In this document: in pieces, positions 1 to 10,604 of the stretch
How positions within the stretch are numbered: the stretch's first letter is position 1
Layout: each line of letters begins with the position of its first letter
Assembly: GCA_002803225.1 (NCBI GenBank)
Contig: NXFV01000196.1
Coordinates: 1-34,950 of the forward strand
Origin: Gamarada debralockiae
Taxonomy: Eukaryota; Ascomycota; Leotiomycetes; Helotiales; Hyphodiscaceae
Length of the DNA: 34,950 nt
Direction: 5' to 3'
The notes under the pieces: model-generated
Told to the model about the DNA's origin: nothing
Seen by the model: the letters and a program-made list of their open reading frames with translations, nothing else
Database searches by the model: none
Made by a program: the position numbers and the translations under genes

Positions 1-445
1 CGCGACGTCTTGCAACGGACAACCACAGATAGCGCAGAAAATTTCAACTAAGCCCATACTGAGAGAGATAGCTGCTGGGTGATGTTGGGCGAAGGGAAGA
101 TGTCAATTGTTATCAGGAAGATGCAAAGGACTGGACGTTGGAAGCACTTGTTCGTCCAAAGTGGATAGCTCCTCCCAATGTCCTAGCGATGATGTTGCAT
201 ACCCGCGACCGGGATCCCTGGTTGTTTGGTTCTTGCAGAGCGGATGTCCTTCGGAACGAGTACTTATAAAGTCGCTAACTGTCGGGGTTAACGCTACTCG
301 TGTGTAGTACCAAGAGTATGAAAGACCGGCCTTGTTATGTTGCTTTTAAAGCATAAAGGTTCAAAAATCGGGTCATTTGACAAAAACCGGCTACCGAAAG
401 GACAGTACTGATACAATCCGAAACAAAAGACCCCGCAATAAGGCC
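1..445. other. No gene seen
   Basis: Short open frames on both strands lack coding character and no intron-joined gene could be built. Nothing else is seen before the inverted-repeat element that follows. Confidence 0.4.
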
Positions 446-448
446 TAT

Positions 449-664
449 CACCTTGGTCCGGCAGCGGATGCCTCAACGCTAGTAGAGGTTTCGAGCCAAT
501 GAACTTTAGCGAATCTGAGCCTGGCTATTCCTAAAACATAGCATCACGTGAGAGACACGCGCTTACCCTCTAATCAGAGGATGCGCATTCGCTAGACTAA
601 CTACTTCTAGCACACTTTACTTAAATAAGCTTAGCGTAGAGACATCCGCTGCCGGACCGAGGGG
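449..664. mobile_element. MITE-like element with terminal inverted repeats
   Basis: The stretch at 451-482 is the reverse complement of 631-662 over about 32 bp with about four mismatches. The core, GGTCCGGCAGCGGATG at 455-470, is an exact 16-bp inverted match to 643-658. TA dinucleotides at 446-447 and 665-666 flank the pair and could be a target duplication. About 150 bp lie between the arms, too little to encode a transposase. The interior has a CACGTG box near 546 and a small hairpin (CCTCT/AGAGG) near 568-581. This fits a non-autonomous Tc1/mariner-type MITE, but the exact ends are uncertain because the outermost bases differ by about one nucleotide between arms. Confidence 0.7.
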
Positions 665-803
665 TACACTGTTGGTGCGTTCATGCCGAATGATGCAAAG
701 TCTCGTGCATAGACATATCAAACTACTGTTAACCTGGTGTGAAACGTGAACGATAACGATCACTCTCTAAGCGTTCGCATCACAGGCCACAATACAGCCA
801 GAA

Positions 804-858
804 CCCTTGCTGGCCCCTTGCTGGCCCCTTGCTGGCCCCTTGCTGTCCCCTTACTGTC
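804..858. repeat. 11-bp tandem repeat, five copies
   Basis: The unit CCCTTGCTGGC occurs three times exactly, and then twice with substitutions (CCCTTGCTGTC, CCCTTACTGTC). It lies in non-coding DNA. A reading frame runs through it, but that frame has no other support. Confidence 0.85.
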
Positions 859-1592
859 CCCTCTGCCGGACTCCGGTCTGTCCCCAACCTTTCCCAAACC
901 TTGCGCGCGCTCTACTGTAACAAGCCTAACATGCTCACAGGCGCCTCTTCAAGCCCTCACACGCGCTTGTATAAGCTTAAAAGTCATTGGGCTATGTTTT
1001 GTACATCCTCATCACTCCCATCATGTCGCTTGCGCCAGAACCTACAGAGCATATCAAAACACATGGTGCATCGGATTCCACTCTTCGCCTAGTAACAGCT
1101 TGCGACACGCTTCATTGCAGGCTACTCCAGTAATTTTGGAATGTTAGCTTGTTCACTTGCTACAAGATCTTTCAGTTCTTTTTAGCTTACGTTTACAGTT
1201 GCCAAAAGTACGCGGCATCCCACCGACAGCTGCCTGGACTTTTCAAGGGGGGGACACTGTCTGAGCTATGCGGGCCGATGGTACTCGTAGCTGACCAAGG
1301 GCTTTGAACACGGTTGACCGGCGCTCATCCACAGATGTCTCGACTGAAAGTAGAAGCATCGAAGCTGTTGTGGATTGTTCCATATGAACTCTAATCTCAA
1401 ACTTGTGCGCACTCATAGAATTTAAACATATCCGGGCATTTGCCGAGCACCCAAGTCCAGCTTCCCAAGTAGTCCGTGTAATGAATGTGGAAGCGTCTCG
1501 GCAATCACCACTTTGATGTGTTGATTTGAATATATACATTGGCTTTTCAGATCTGCCAGGACAGTGCCTCGCAGCTTTTTATCACAGCCCTG
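859..1592. other. Intergenic, upstream of the secreted-protein gene
   Basis: No gene is seen. A 98-codon open frame on the minus strand (1243-1539) has no recognisable domain and lies within the upstream region of the next gene. Confidence 0.4.
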
Positions 1593-1600
1593 TATTTAAG
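1593..1600 (+). promoter_or_regulatory. TATA-like box for the secreted Ser/Thr-rich gene
   Basis: TATTTAAG lies 72 nt before the predicted ATG at 1672 and is followed by a C/T-rich leader, the usual arrangement of a filamentous-fungal core promoter. It is inferred from position and motif only. Confidence 0.45.
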
Positions 1601-1671
1601 CAGTCATTGCACCCTCTATTCTGCTTGTCCAACTCGTCCACTCGCTTCTGTCCTCTCATTCCCTGTAAGCC

Positions 1672-4125
1672 ATGCTCCTCCTACCAGCGGTCGACTTCGC
1701 CCTCATCGGCGCCTTTATCTCAATTACACTTGCAGCTACGCCGAGTGGAGTCCCGTCTGGCACGACTTCGCTTAATATTGCTTCCTCAAAACCATCCTCC
1801 TCAAGTGTACTGCCGTTCTCATCCTCGTCTTTTGTATCGGAAGCAATAACAACCTCCTTAACGTCCTCATCAATCAAACGCTCTTCTTCAAAAGGAATAT
1901 TCTCAAGCGCATCATCGCCGTCATCATTCTCTACTACAACAAAGAGATCGTCTTCCGCCCTATCGTCGTCTTCTACTAAATCTACTTCATCAAAGGCACC
2001 AGTCTCTAGTGCAAAAACATCACTATCCTCCACACTAAGCACCTTGTCTTCTACACAACAGACAACATTCTCGAGTATCCCGTCCTCGAGTATCCCGTTC
2101 TCGAGTACCACGTCTTTGAGCGTCACAACTTTAAGCACCTCAGCTCCCTTGACAAACAAGCCTTCGACCTCGTTGTCTACGACTAAAACAACCTCCACTA
2201 GCAGAGGGTCCCTCACCACAACTGTAAGCGGAGGAGCTACCATCGCTGTCGCGGCTGGTGTTGTCGTCGTCGGCGGGCCAGGCGGAGGTACAATTATTGT
2301 AAATGGCGTAGCTAGTACCATTGTTGCCGGAGCTACTGAGATTGCGGGGGACCCGAACTCAGAGAGTAACCCTAAAACATCTAAAGACTTGACCACCACT
2401 TCTTCATCCACATCAAGTCAGCCCAAAAGCTCGTCATCCACCACAAGTTCATCCACCTCATCTTCAGTCAGCCCCACCAGTTCTTGCCTTCTATACCAGG
2501 ATCCGGGCTACCCTGCTGCTGATGATGGAGATACCCAAGGCGGGCTAGGTGACTTCAAGCGGTCCCTCGCCGGTCGTATTTCCATTCCTGATTCTCATCC
2601 AAACCTCGAAAAGAGGAGAGGAGATTTCACAGCGTTTTCGAATCCAAGAGGACTCGCCTGTACTGTTTCGGCAACAATTTCACAACCTCCATACCCTGGC
2701 CCTGGAGCTATTACACGTATGGAGGCACTCCCTACGGGCGACCCTGGTCGCAATGAAGCCCTCTTTCAGACGGCAAAATGGTGGTATGTTGGACGACAGG
2801 ACTGTGGCGCCTTACCTTCCTTTACAAGTGTTGACACGAATGCCCTACCAACAGCAGGTTCAAATAGTGCTCCTGTTGCAGTTGGGGGAAGTAGTAGCCC
2901 TCTAGTGAATGTTGACCACGTCTGTAGGTATCCCTATTATTCTTCTTTTCAAATCTTTATTATAACCGTAATACTGAAATAATGATGTAGGGGAACTGAA
3001 ATTCCTGAACGACTTTCTAGGAAGCCAGTTATCGATCTCGTCTTTTGATTGCGATGACTTAAACGCAGTTTTTATGGCAACGGATCAGGCAAGGCCTACA
3101 GGTGCTACTCCTCAGTCACGCCTTCAAACTGTGTTCGATCAACTGCCTGGAAATGAATTTCCTGATTTCGCTGGAATGCTTGGAAGCACCAACAACATCA
3201 AAGGCAACGTATGCATCCAGTCATTATTTCATTATGCTTTTCGCTCCCTCCGCCTCTAAGCACAAATCCTTGCATTGGCAGTAATAAAAGTTGAAATAGA
3301 TATTCACGCCAGGAGGGCTCAGGCTCTTAAAGCCAAAGAACTCGCTTTTAAAGACTCCGGAGGCGGCACTCTTCACTCTCCAGGATATCTATATCGCTTT
3401 CAGCATGTGCAATGACCCAGAGATTGCGCAGCTGTTTCGCAATACAAATACCCGAATATTTGAAGCCTTGTAAGTACTGATCATGCTTCCTTTACCTGTA
3501 AAATATAGTCACAAATTAATTCTCAAATCCCATATAATAGCCAAGGCATCGACGACATAATCACAAATGGAGTAGGTCCCATCAAGTCCACCCTAATTCC
3601 ACGGCGAGTAACAAGCTGACCCGCCTGGGAATGTAGTGCTTAACTCGCAAAGCAAATGGCGCTCCCATCTCTGCCACCTTCGCCTCCGCCTTCTCAACTT
3701 TCATGGACCAACGCATCTCCACCGCCAATAACGAAGCCTTCGCGTTCGCTACATCCTTAGTCAGCCGGAGCCTTGCAACAGCTACGGGCACTGTCGCTGT
3801 GGCGCTCGCCAGATTTACAAATAGTCCACTCTTCACACCAAGCAACTTCGCCTTCAACTTCAACCTGGTGTACACTGGTACTACGCCTCTAAAAATGCGA
3901 TCCCTATTCGATCGTGCTGAGGCATGCGATGCAAAATCCTCATCTACGACTCTCACAACTCAGCCGCCGACCAGTCCTACGACATCATTCTCGAACCCTG
4001 GCACGACTCAACCACCAGCTAGCCATACGGTATCGACGACATCAGCTAACTCACAAATAACTACTTTTACGTCTGCGTCTACATCTACATCTGCGTCTAC
4101 ATCTGCGTCTACATCTGCTTCTACA

Positions 4126-4158
<33 letters not shown>

Positions 4159-4485
4159 ACATCTACGTCTACGTCTCCGCCTCAGCCTTGCCCGACTGCT
4201 GTAGCTACTGGCGATAACGACAATGCTGTAACTGTGGATTGTCCAGGTGGGACCATCATTGTAAATATGGCGCCCGGGAATGCTCCTAGTCCTACCAACC
4301 CTAATTCTCAGTATTTGGCCAAAAATACCTGTTCACTCGACTCTACAGTTATCTGGACGTGGGTTGGTAATGCTAATCCTATAGGTTTTGTTGATCCTGT
4401 TCCAGTTGCAGCGGGTCAAACTGAGTTTAGTACTATTGCGGCCGGTTCATGTACGTGGGTGGCCACCTTTGCAATTGTGAGTTAA
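1672..4485 (+). CDS. Large secreted Ser/Thr-rich protein (five exons)
   Basis: The proposed exons are 1672-2923, 2991-3208, 3300-3469, 3541-3571 and 3637-4485, giving 839 codons with all splice phases agreeing. All four introns are GT-AG, and the 65-nt fourth one has a CTGAC branch site. The protein starts with a hydrophobic signal peptide (about residues 1-22) and continues with a long Ser/Thr-rich, probably O-glycosylated stalk (about 30-280). A Gly/Val-rich patch containing GGGTIIVNG follows. The middle (about 400-650, exons 1-5) looks globular and is unrecognised. A second Ser/Thr/Ala tract is built from TCT-ACA/TCT-GCG codon repeats (about 4070-4170). The last 100 residues contain CPGGTIIVN, four Cys and a Trp pair. 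No GPI-type hydrophobic tail is seen. It is plausibly a cell-wall or adhesin-like protein, which is inference. Exon 1 and exon 5 are certain as coding; the two small middle exons are less so. Confidence 0.75.
4068..4175 (+). repeat. Coding microsatellite (Ser-Thr/Ser-Ala codons)
   Basis: Alternating TCTACA, TCTGCG and TCTGCT hexamers encode Ser-Thr and Ser-Ala dipeptides inside the last exon of the secreted protein. The unit is six bases, so gain or loss of copies keeps the frame. Length variation between strains would be expected. Confidence 0.85.
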
Positions 4486-4975
4486 TTGAGAGAGAAGTTG
4501 AGGGTGTGACGGGATGCACAAAGAGTATGGGATAGACCTGCTTCGTAGACTGCTATACACGAAGATACGCAAGCTAAGGATGGAAAAAGAGGTAGAGGGG
4601 AAGTTTTCAAGCATATATATAGGAATGGGACATGTAGTAGATAAAGATGAAGCAAATTTGTTTTGATACATTCTTCCTACAGAAAATATGCAGTAATTCA
4701 ATGCTGAACAGACCTACGCGCCTCGGAATAGTGCTCGCTAACTCACATCCTCATAAAGACTCAAATCCTTGCTTCCCCTTCAAAACTGCCCACCTACCCA
4801 AATCAACTATAATAGAATCCACTTCCATCCTCCGGCCACCGATCACTATAGTACATGCCACTAACCAAATCTTTAATCACCAAATCAATCCTGTTAGAAC
4901 GTGACACCTGAGTCATAACCCATTGGTCCTGTTGCCCAGGATATGAGTCGCTACGCTGTATATATAGCCCTTAGA
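4486..4975. other. Convergent intergenic region
   Basis: This lies between the 3' ends of the plus-strand Ser/Thr-rich gene and the minus-strand small secreted gene. Short open frames only; no clear terminator signal beyond A/T-rich stretches. Confidence 0.5.
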
Positions 4976-5646
4976 TCACTGCTCTTTAAATGTCAGGCTG
5001 CTTCCACATTCTACAATTATGGTATCGTAACAAATCCCATCATCCTGTCCGGTAAACGGCACAGAAAACAGCTCACAATTGCCATAACTAGGATCCGACG
5101 GTGCTCGAAAGGAGTAGCTGAGACATGATCCGGTGACGGCGGTGCCGTTGGTGATGGTTATGTAGTCTGTGATTGCTTCACAGGCAGTTTGTCAGACTAA
5201 GGCGGTGAGAGCGTACAGGTCGGTGATTGTGTAGTCAATTATCAAGGTTGAAGGGAGGCCTTGGAAATTACAGTCTGTGGGTCTGTTAATATAGAAATGA
5301 TTAGATGTGGGAGAAGAGGGCATAGGGTTCATTTGACTCACCAGGGACAGCGGTCTTGGACACGACGTGAGATGAGCTACTTGATGTCGAGGTCGTGGTG
5401 GTGGGAATAGTGGAAGACGGGACTATGGCCGTGGGGATCGACAGAGGTGGTGGCTATCAACTCTGTGTTTGAGGCAGTCGTTTTATGTCTTTTGACAACT
5501 AATGTCGGAGTTGGGTATCGCATAATCGGCTCAGTGACAAGGGTTAAAGTGGGGGCCGGTTCGATCGGTGCTGGAAGTGCTGTTGCGAAGACCAGGAGGA
5601 GGATGCAGACGGCAAGGAAAAACATCTTGGGGGTTGCTGAAATCAT
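4976..5646 (-). pseudogene. Small secreted Cys-containing protein with an in-frame stop
   Basis: The ATG at 5646 opens a clear signal peptide (MFFLAVCILLLVFATALPAP), followed by a Pro/Thr-rich linker. The frame continues best if 5454-5499 is a 46-nt intron (weak GTTGTC donor, GATAG acceptor); otherwise there is a one-base frameshift there. Exon 2 (5342-5453) encodes a Thr/Ser run and ends at a GTGAGT donor. Exon 3 (5274-4976) encodes a Cys-containing domain with six Cys ending GSSLTFKEQ. Exon 3 is interrupted by one TGA (5192-5194) in an otherwise open 100-codon frame. CGA to TGA is the simplest change. The total would be about 185 residues. The family is not recognised; a secreted effector-like or wall protein is possible. 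It is either a recent pseudogene or a sequence error. Confidence 0.6.
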
Positions 5647-6396
5647 CTCGAAACTAGGGTGTTGACATGTATGTACCTCTGTTAGTAGGACGTCGCTTGA
5701 TAGAAAGCAATGCGAATGGCTACGTGCGAGACGTACGAAGCTAATAACAGCTTCGAAGAAGGTTGGTCCTTCAGCGGATCGACGGCCGGTAGATTGTTCA
5801 ATACAGGCTGTTGCCAAATACGAGCAAGAATACTCCGATCGATTGTGTAACTCCAAAGGAAACTAATCAGAAACGAAGGGTTCTCCCGAGGACTGCGGCG
5901 TACTGAGTCCTGCATAGCAGGATGCAACGTGGTTGGAAAATTAAGCTTATTTAATTTACATCTTGACATCATGGATATATCACAGGGGGCGCAGCGTGGC
6001 GGATCACCCGCTGACAGGGGCTAATGCTATAATCGGCCGCGACATCACGCCCGCCGGCACTCGCACTACAGTAGCAGCGCGATCCTACGTCGTACGACCC
6101 TACGGCTCGAGATAATTAATTGTCACGTATAGATAGCTTACGTATTCGAGTTTGGGGCGATTCGGCCGGGGAGTGCGTGCATGGCGTGGCCCTGAAGTTT
6201 GGCTATATAAGTGCGCTAAATGGCCCTAAAATTATAGCGAGGCGAGCCTGTAGCTATAGCGTATGTAGTGCTAGGCAGTATACACAGTGTACGCTATTTA
6301 CTAACTATACTCCTAAGCTATGATAACTTATAGTAAACAGTGCTGTAGATATTACATGGAGCTAAATTTTAAAATTTCGATTTTATCCTAATTCTA
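5647..6396. other. Intergenic, passing into repeat-like DNA
   Basis: No gene is seen. From about 6000 the composition changes to the TA/CTA/TAG-rich style of the decayed repeat that follows. Confidence 0.4.
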
Positions 6397-7478
6397 CTAC
6401 CCTCGTGCCTTCTTCCGCGTATCCTTGATCCCCTTAATAACATTGTTAAGGGAGGCCTTCGTACGTACGCGCTCTTGCTCTATAGCCTCTATAGCCACCT
6501 TAATCGCCTCCTGATCGCTAAGGCTATTCCTGACCCTAGCTATTATCTTGTTAATAATCCCCTTCTGTATTAAGTAGTACTGACACTCGGACAGAGCGCG
6601 CTAGTAGCTGCCGTATATACTATCTAGCGCCGCGACAGACAGAAGGGAGGCCACCTAGGCCGACGGTCCACTCTCTCCACAGGCCTAGGATTGTATCACG
6701 CGAGAGCCTATACAAGGGCATAATAGCTGTGGTAACTGTTGTTATGAGAACCCTAATACTGAGGTGCATATGACGCTAGTCCGAAATAGGCTTCGTAAGC
6801 TTCAATTCAAAATCTCTACCCTCTCGTACAGAGTTCAAACCTTCGCATATATCTACAGCTTGACATCGGGTCCTCGGCCTTCCACAGCTCCTCGGACTTC
6901 CCCAGCTATTCGGTCTTCCCCAGATATCACCGTACTCTCTAGGCCTTCTGGACCTATCAACAGTAACAACTAGTGTAGCTGGAGCTAGTGGAGTAGGGCT
7001 ACCAAGATCCAAGACCGTTGGCTGGCGCTGCGCTAGGTCGAGCGGAGAGGGGGGTCTACTGGCGCAGTTTGCTAGTCGCCGGATCATAGCCGTAGGGGAG
7101 CATCCGGCTCCTGCTAGGCGTGAATGTTAGGCTGAACAAGCCAGTGAGGAAGACATCTAGCTTACTAGAGAACTTGTTTAGGGAGCTCCTTATCCGGGCT
7201 AGGCTAATAGCGTAAGCCGCCCAGCCAATCTGTATAATGCCTGTTATGCTCCGTAGCCGCTTGTTAATAGAAAGGATTACCTTCTTGATTATAACGAGGT
7301 AAGGGTCCTTGTAGCGGACTATATCTGCTGCTCCTAGGACGGCGGTCGCAAAGCTAGAGTATTTAGAGCTAGCGAAGAGCACGTCATGGAAGAGCAGGTA
7401 GTGTAGGTAGTCAAGTTGTACGAAGACAGAGTCCTGCAAGTAGACGTCGCAACATTGAACATCATCTTCTGTCATCAT
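6397..7478 (-). pseudogene. Decayed repeat-element protein with RIP-like stops
   Basis: The ATG at 7478 starts an open frame of 140 codons (MMTEDDVQCCDVYLQ...) that ends in a TAG at 7056. The same frame stays plausible past it if the TAG is read as an original CAG. At the other end, reading down to a TAG at 6397-6399, a clear coding frame ends ...IKGIKDTRKKARG. Upstream of it at least four TAG/TAA codons fall where Gln would fit (for example IYGSY*RALSECQYYL). The two ends lie in different frames, so there is also at least one indel or an intron between them. Stops created by CpA to TpA change are the hallmark of repeat-induced point mutation, so this was probably a multicopy element. The protein family is not recognised. 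Confidence 0.6.
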
Positions 7479-8467
7479 TATCTCCGATTATCGCTCCCCA
7501 GATCTCGTATTACCTGTACTGATGGGACTCGGACTTGAATATTTATTTTTGTCAACAATTGCAATCCATTCCCTAATTACAGAAATTCTTGTTTTGCCTA
7601 AACCAGGAGTTTGGTGTGATATTCACTTCTGACCAAACCGTATAAAGTAACTATGCCCTAGCAGAGAGGTCCTGACTATTGGCGGTTGCCACCACTCGGG
7701 CGAACTGTAAGGATCAAGTCATCGCGCTGACTATCTTGCGGCTTATCAGCGGAAGTGGACTAGCATCTGCCTGGTTTGCCATTGGAATCTCTCCTGGCTT
7801 CCCGTTTTCTAGGGAAGGAGACTTACCTAGTGTGACAGTAGACCTGTCAATATGGAGATTGGCAGTATAGTTCTTCTCGCAATTTTCATTTAGAGTTTGT
7901 TCTTGTGTGGTTTCTGCTATGAGAGTTTTCTCACCCGTCTAAAGATAATCTCTTTAGAATACTGGACACAAGAAGCTACCAACACTCTCCCTAGCCAAAT
8001 AGTATTTTCGGTACGTATCAGAAGTCTCATAGTTTAAAAACTTCATCAGGGCGTTCGAATGGCACGAGCTTAAACTTAATTAGCATATAGAAAGTCCAAG
8101 TAGGGTAGGAGCTCACCGCATGTCAACCCCTCACTTCGAAAGTCAAATGGCATAGCCTTTGTTGATAGGTCTACCGCAGTAATTGCTTTATAAAACACGT
8201 TCACTGGATAAGGTCTACCAAGATATAAGCAACGCTTCCAATTGGCTGAAATGTAATAAACAAGGTTATAAGCAACTAGTGAGGGGTCGATTTTGCTCCT
8301 CATCAGAGTAAAAGCTCTTATTTTAAGGCTATTCCTGTGACAGCACTACGTATTGGGATCTCACGCATTGAAGACTGTACGCAGTAAATGCTGAATTGAC
8401 GAAAATACTAAGCTAAGGAGAGAAGGAAAAGGTTCTCTAAGTACACGAAGTCTAATATAACTCCAGG
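7479..8467. other. Non-coding, repeat-like
   Basis: No gene can be supported. A 7-bp hairpin (CTAAAGA/TCTTTAG) lies near 7939-7957. Confidence 0.35.
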
Positions 8468-8490
8468 ACGCGCTAGCTTGGCTAGCGCGT
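8468..8490. repeat. 10-bp stem hairpin
   Basis: ACGCGCTAGC, a TTG loop and then the exact reverse complement GCTAGCGCGT form a perfect GC-rich hairpin. It stands at the edge of the decayed open frame that starts at about 8553 and may mark an element terminus. Confidence 0.8.
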
Positions 8491-8552
8491 GGCTCACGCG
8501 CAATCGACGTGATCTGCGTGATATGGATCTGTTTTCAACAAAAACAGTGTAT

Positions 8553-9264
8553 TCTGAATACGACCTACCAAATCCGGAAGCCGCTAGTACCTAACTGGAC
8601 GTATTTTTCATAGTGGTTCCTATGGATATGAAGAAAAAGAACAGCAGATTGCTGAGAGCATATGAGGAGTATGGGCAGGATGTTTAAAAGTTAATCAACA
8701 CTAATTTAGAGAGACAAAGTATAATAAATGCGCAGCCGCAGTTGCTTATGCCGCAATTCATTTTCGAGAACAAAGGGGTAAATCGTCTTTTGCATGGTAT
8801 GCCCATCATCGCGGAAAATATGGCATAAATTTAGAGTTTATGACACTGCCACAGGTAGAGATGACGATAGGCGGCCACAAATTTTGGCCATGCATTCTAC
8901 TGACAATACTAACACTAACAAGCCTCCCCCTGCAAACACGCCAGCCGACTAAGAGAAACCTATGTGCCACGTCAAATTAAGTTTGACACTAAGTTAGCTG
9001 AGCTGTGCCGTGAGAAGACAGCAAAGCTGCTTCATGTAGTTTGCTTGCACTTGCATACCGTTAAACAAGATTTGGGCAGAGGCAATTCTAGTGCAGTAGG
9101 TGCGGATTAGATCAATGTAGACACTCAAGCCCTTCAGTACCACAAACTTTCTACGTCCTCTTAACAAGAACCTACAGCGAAGTATAAGGCCGACAAGAAT
9201 CGTACCCTGCTTCTCTTCCCATCACCGCCTGGGTTTCCATTCCCCAATCCACAACGAAATTAGC
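8553..9264 (+). pseudogene. Unrecognised decayed coding relic
   Basis: One frame (beginning SEYDLPNPEAAS) carries coding-looking stretches at 8553-8820 and 8958-9264, broken by TAA/TAG codons that again fit lost Gln codons (for example QALQYHKLSTSS followed by TAA, then QEPTAKYKADK). Between about 8820 and 8957 the best coding-like text is in another frame (YDTATGRDDDRRPQIL, then a Pro/Ala/Thr run), so at least two frameshifts are implied. No family is recognised. A transposon polyprotein or a duplicated gene degraded by RIP are both possible. Confidence 0.4.
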
Positions 9265-10157
9265 AAAGAATCCATTTGTATATCTTGACGTCAACTATGG
9301 AGTATATCAGGTACGTTTTGAGGACCGTCTCTTGATAGCAGAATATTCTTCTTGTCCTTAGGTGCATTTCTAACACTCTACTGCCTTGGCAGCGAAAACA
9401 AAGCCTCCCCAGTGATCAAACAAATTTAGCAAATAAGTCCCTCAACTAAAATGCAATTCATCAAAGCCAACCTCGGATCATGCGAATATTATAGTTGCTC
9501 CGGGTAGTAAACGAAATATGTATAGATAGGATGCCGGAGGGCTCGTAAATGTTCAAGTCCCTGTGTCAAATATGCCACATCTGTATAGCTTACTTAACGT
9601 GAGCCGTGTGGACTGTGCTAGTGGAATGGACATGCCTCGTGTCGCTGGTCTCGATGTTATTGGAGTGGACGGGGGAACTTTCTGGACTCTATTAGCGGAG
9701 GCTCACTGGTTTCCATGATTGTTTTTGTTAGAAGTCTCTTCTGGGACTCTCATATAGCTACAGGAAACGAGTAGGCAGTATCTGCAGTCTTGCGAGTAGG
9801 ATGATTAAATTGATCTGTTAGTCAACGTGGATGAAGCCTCCAGTAATATGCCACACAGTGAGAATGAGTAGCAGGATACATCATATAAACGGAAGAGAAA
9901 TCAAGGCACAACAGCAAGAGTGCCCAGAGAGCATGAAGCGTTCTAGGGGAATGAACCACAAAACAAAGCCCCAGTCTTTCTGAAGTCTTTGCATGGTGAT
10001 CAACGATTGATTTAGAATTATAGAATTAAACTTGATCTAAATGGGTACACAGACTTTTTTGGGGGCACCCATTCTATATCCATCCTTTCTATCACCTTCT
10101 CCCATTCCACCACGGGAACTCATTTCTTCCCAATGTCGATAAAAGAAATATTTCTTG
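9265..10157. other. No gene seen
   Basis: Both strands are dense in stops and no spliced model could be built. Confidence 0.45.
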
Positions 10158-10604
10158 TTAGATACATCTACCAGAATAGGGAGTATCTTTCAACCCGGCT
10201 TTGAGATTATTTCTGCCGTCCCAGTATTTCATCTTGAAAGTGCTGAGATCGAGCCTGTCCTGGGGCTGTTCGAGGGTAGGGAGGTTGATAGCGCAGAATT
10301 TAAGCTGCTGACACTCATATTCGTACGAGCCAGCGCGCAAGACCAGCACGCCACACTTGTTGCAAAAGTACTTATGCATCGTCTTGACCCGGTACATACT
10401 GGTAGTCGGCAAGCTCGTCTATCGACGCTGGCGACAGGAGCTTGAAGTTGTTGAGCGACTCGAGGTGAAATCCCGTCCACCCAGCCTTGAGGCACATGGA
10501 GCAGTTGCAGCGCGTTGCCAAAGGTAGCGCCAGCGTCGCTTCGGACTTGATGAAGCCGCAGTGGCACGAGCCTTTAAAGATTTTCTTGTAGTTTCAGGCA
10601 ACAT
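10158..10604 (-). pseudogene. GFA/CENP-V-type zinc-binding protein, frameshifted
   Basis: Glutathione-dependent formaldehyde-activating (GFA)-type proteins bind zinc through conserved Cys. Read from the minus strand, the N-terminal part contains GSCHCG (about 10557-10575) and CNCSMC (about 10490-10507). The C-terminal part contains KTMHKYFCNKCGV and KMKYWDGRNN and ends at TAA 10158-10160. These two halves lie in different frames: DYQYVPG runs into KTMHKYF only if one extra base near 10392 is removed. A second frame change separates the upstream ATG at 10604 (MLPETTRKSL) from KGSCHCG. All three zinc-ligand clusters are still legible, so the breakage is recent or is a sequence error. Family assignment is firm; function as a working enzyme is not expected. 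Confidence 0.75.

Noticed and set aside
746..1147. 133-codon plus-strand open frame
   Set aside because: Its Leu/Ala/Pro content comes from the 11-bp tandem repeat and the rest has no coding character.
1243..1539. 98-codon minus-strand open frame
   Set aside because: No domain, no signal peptide, no splice partner, and it overlaps the promoter region of the large secreted-protein gene.
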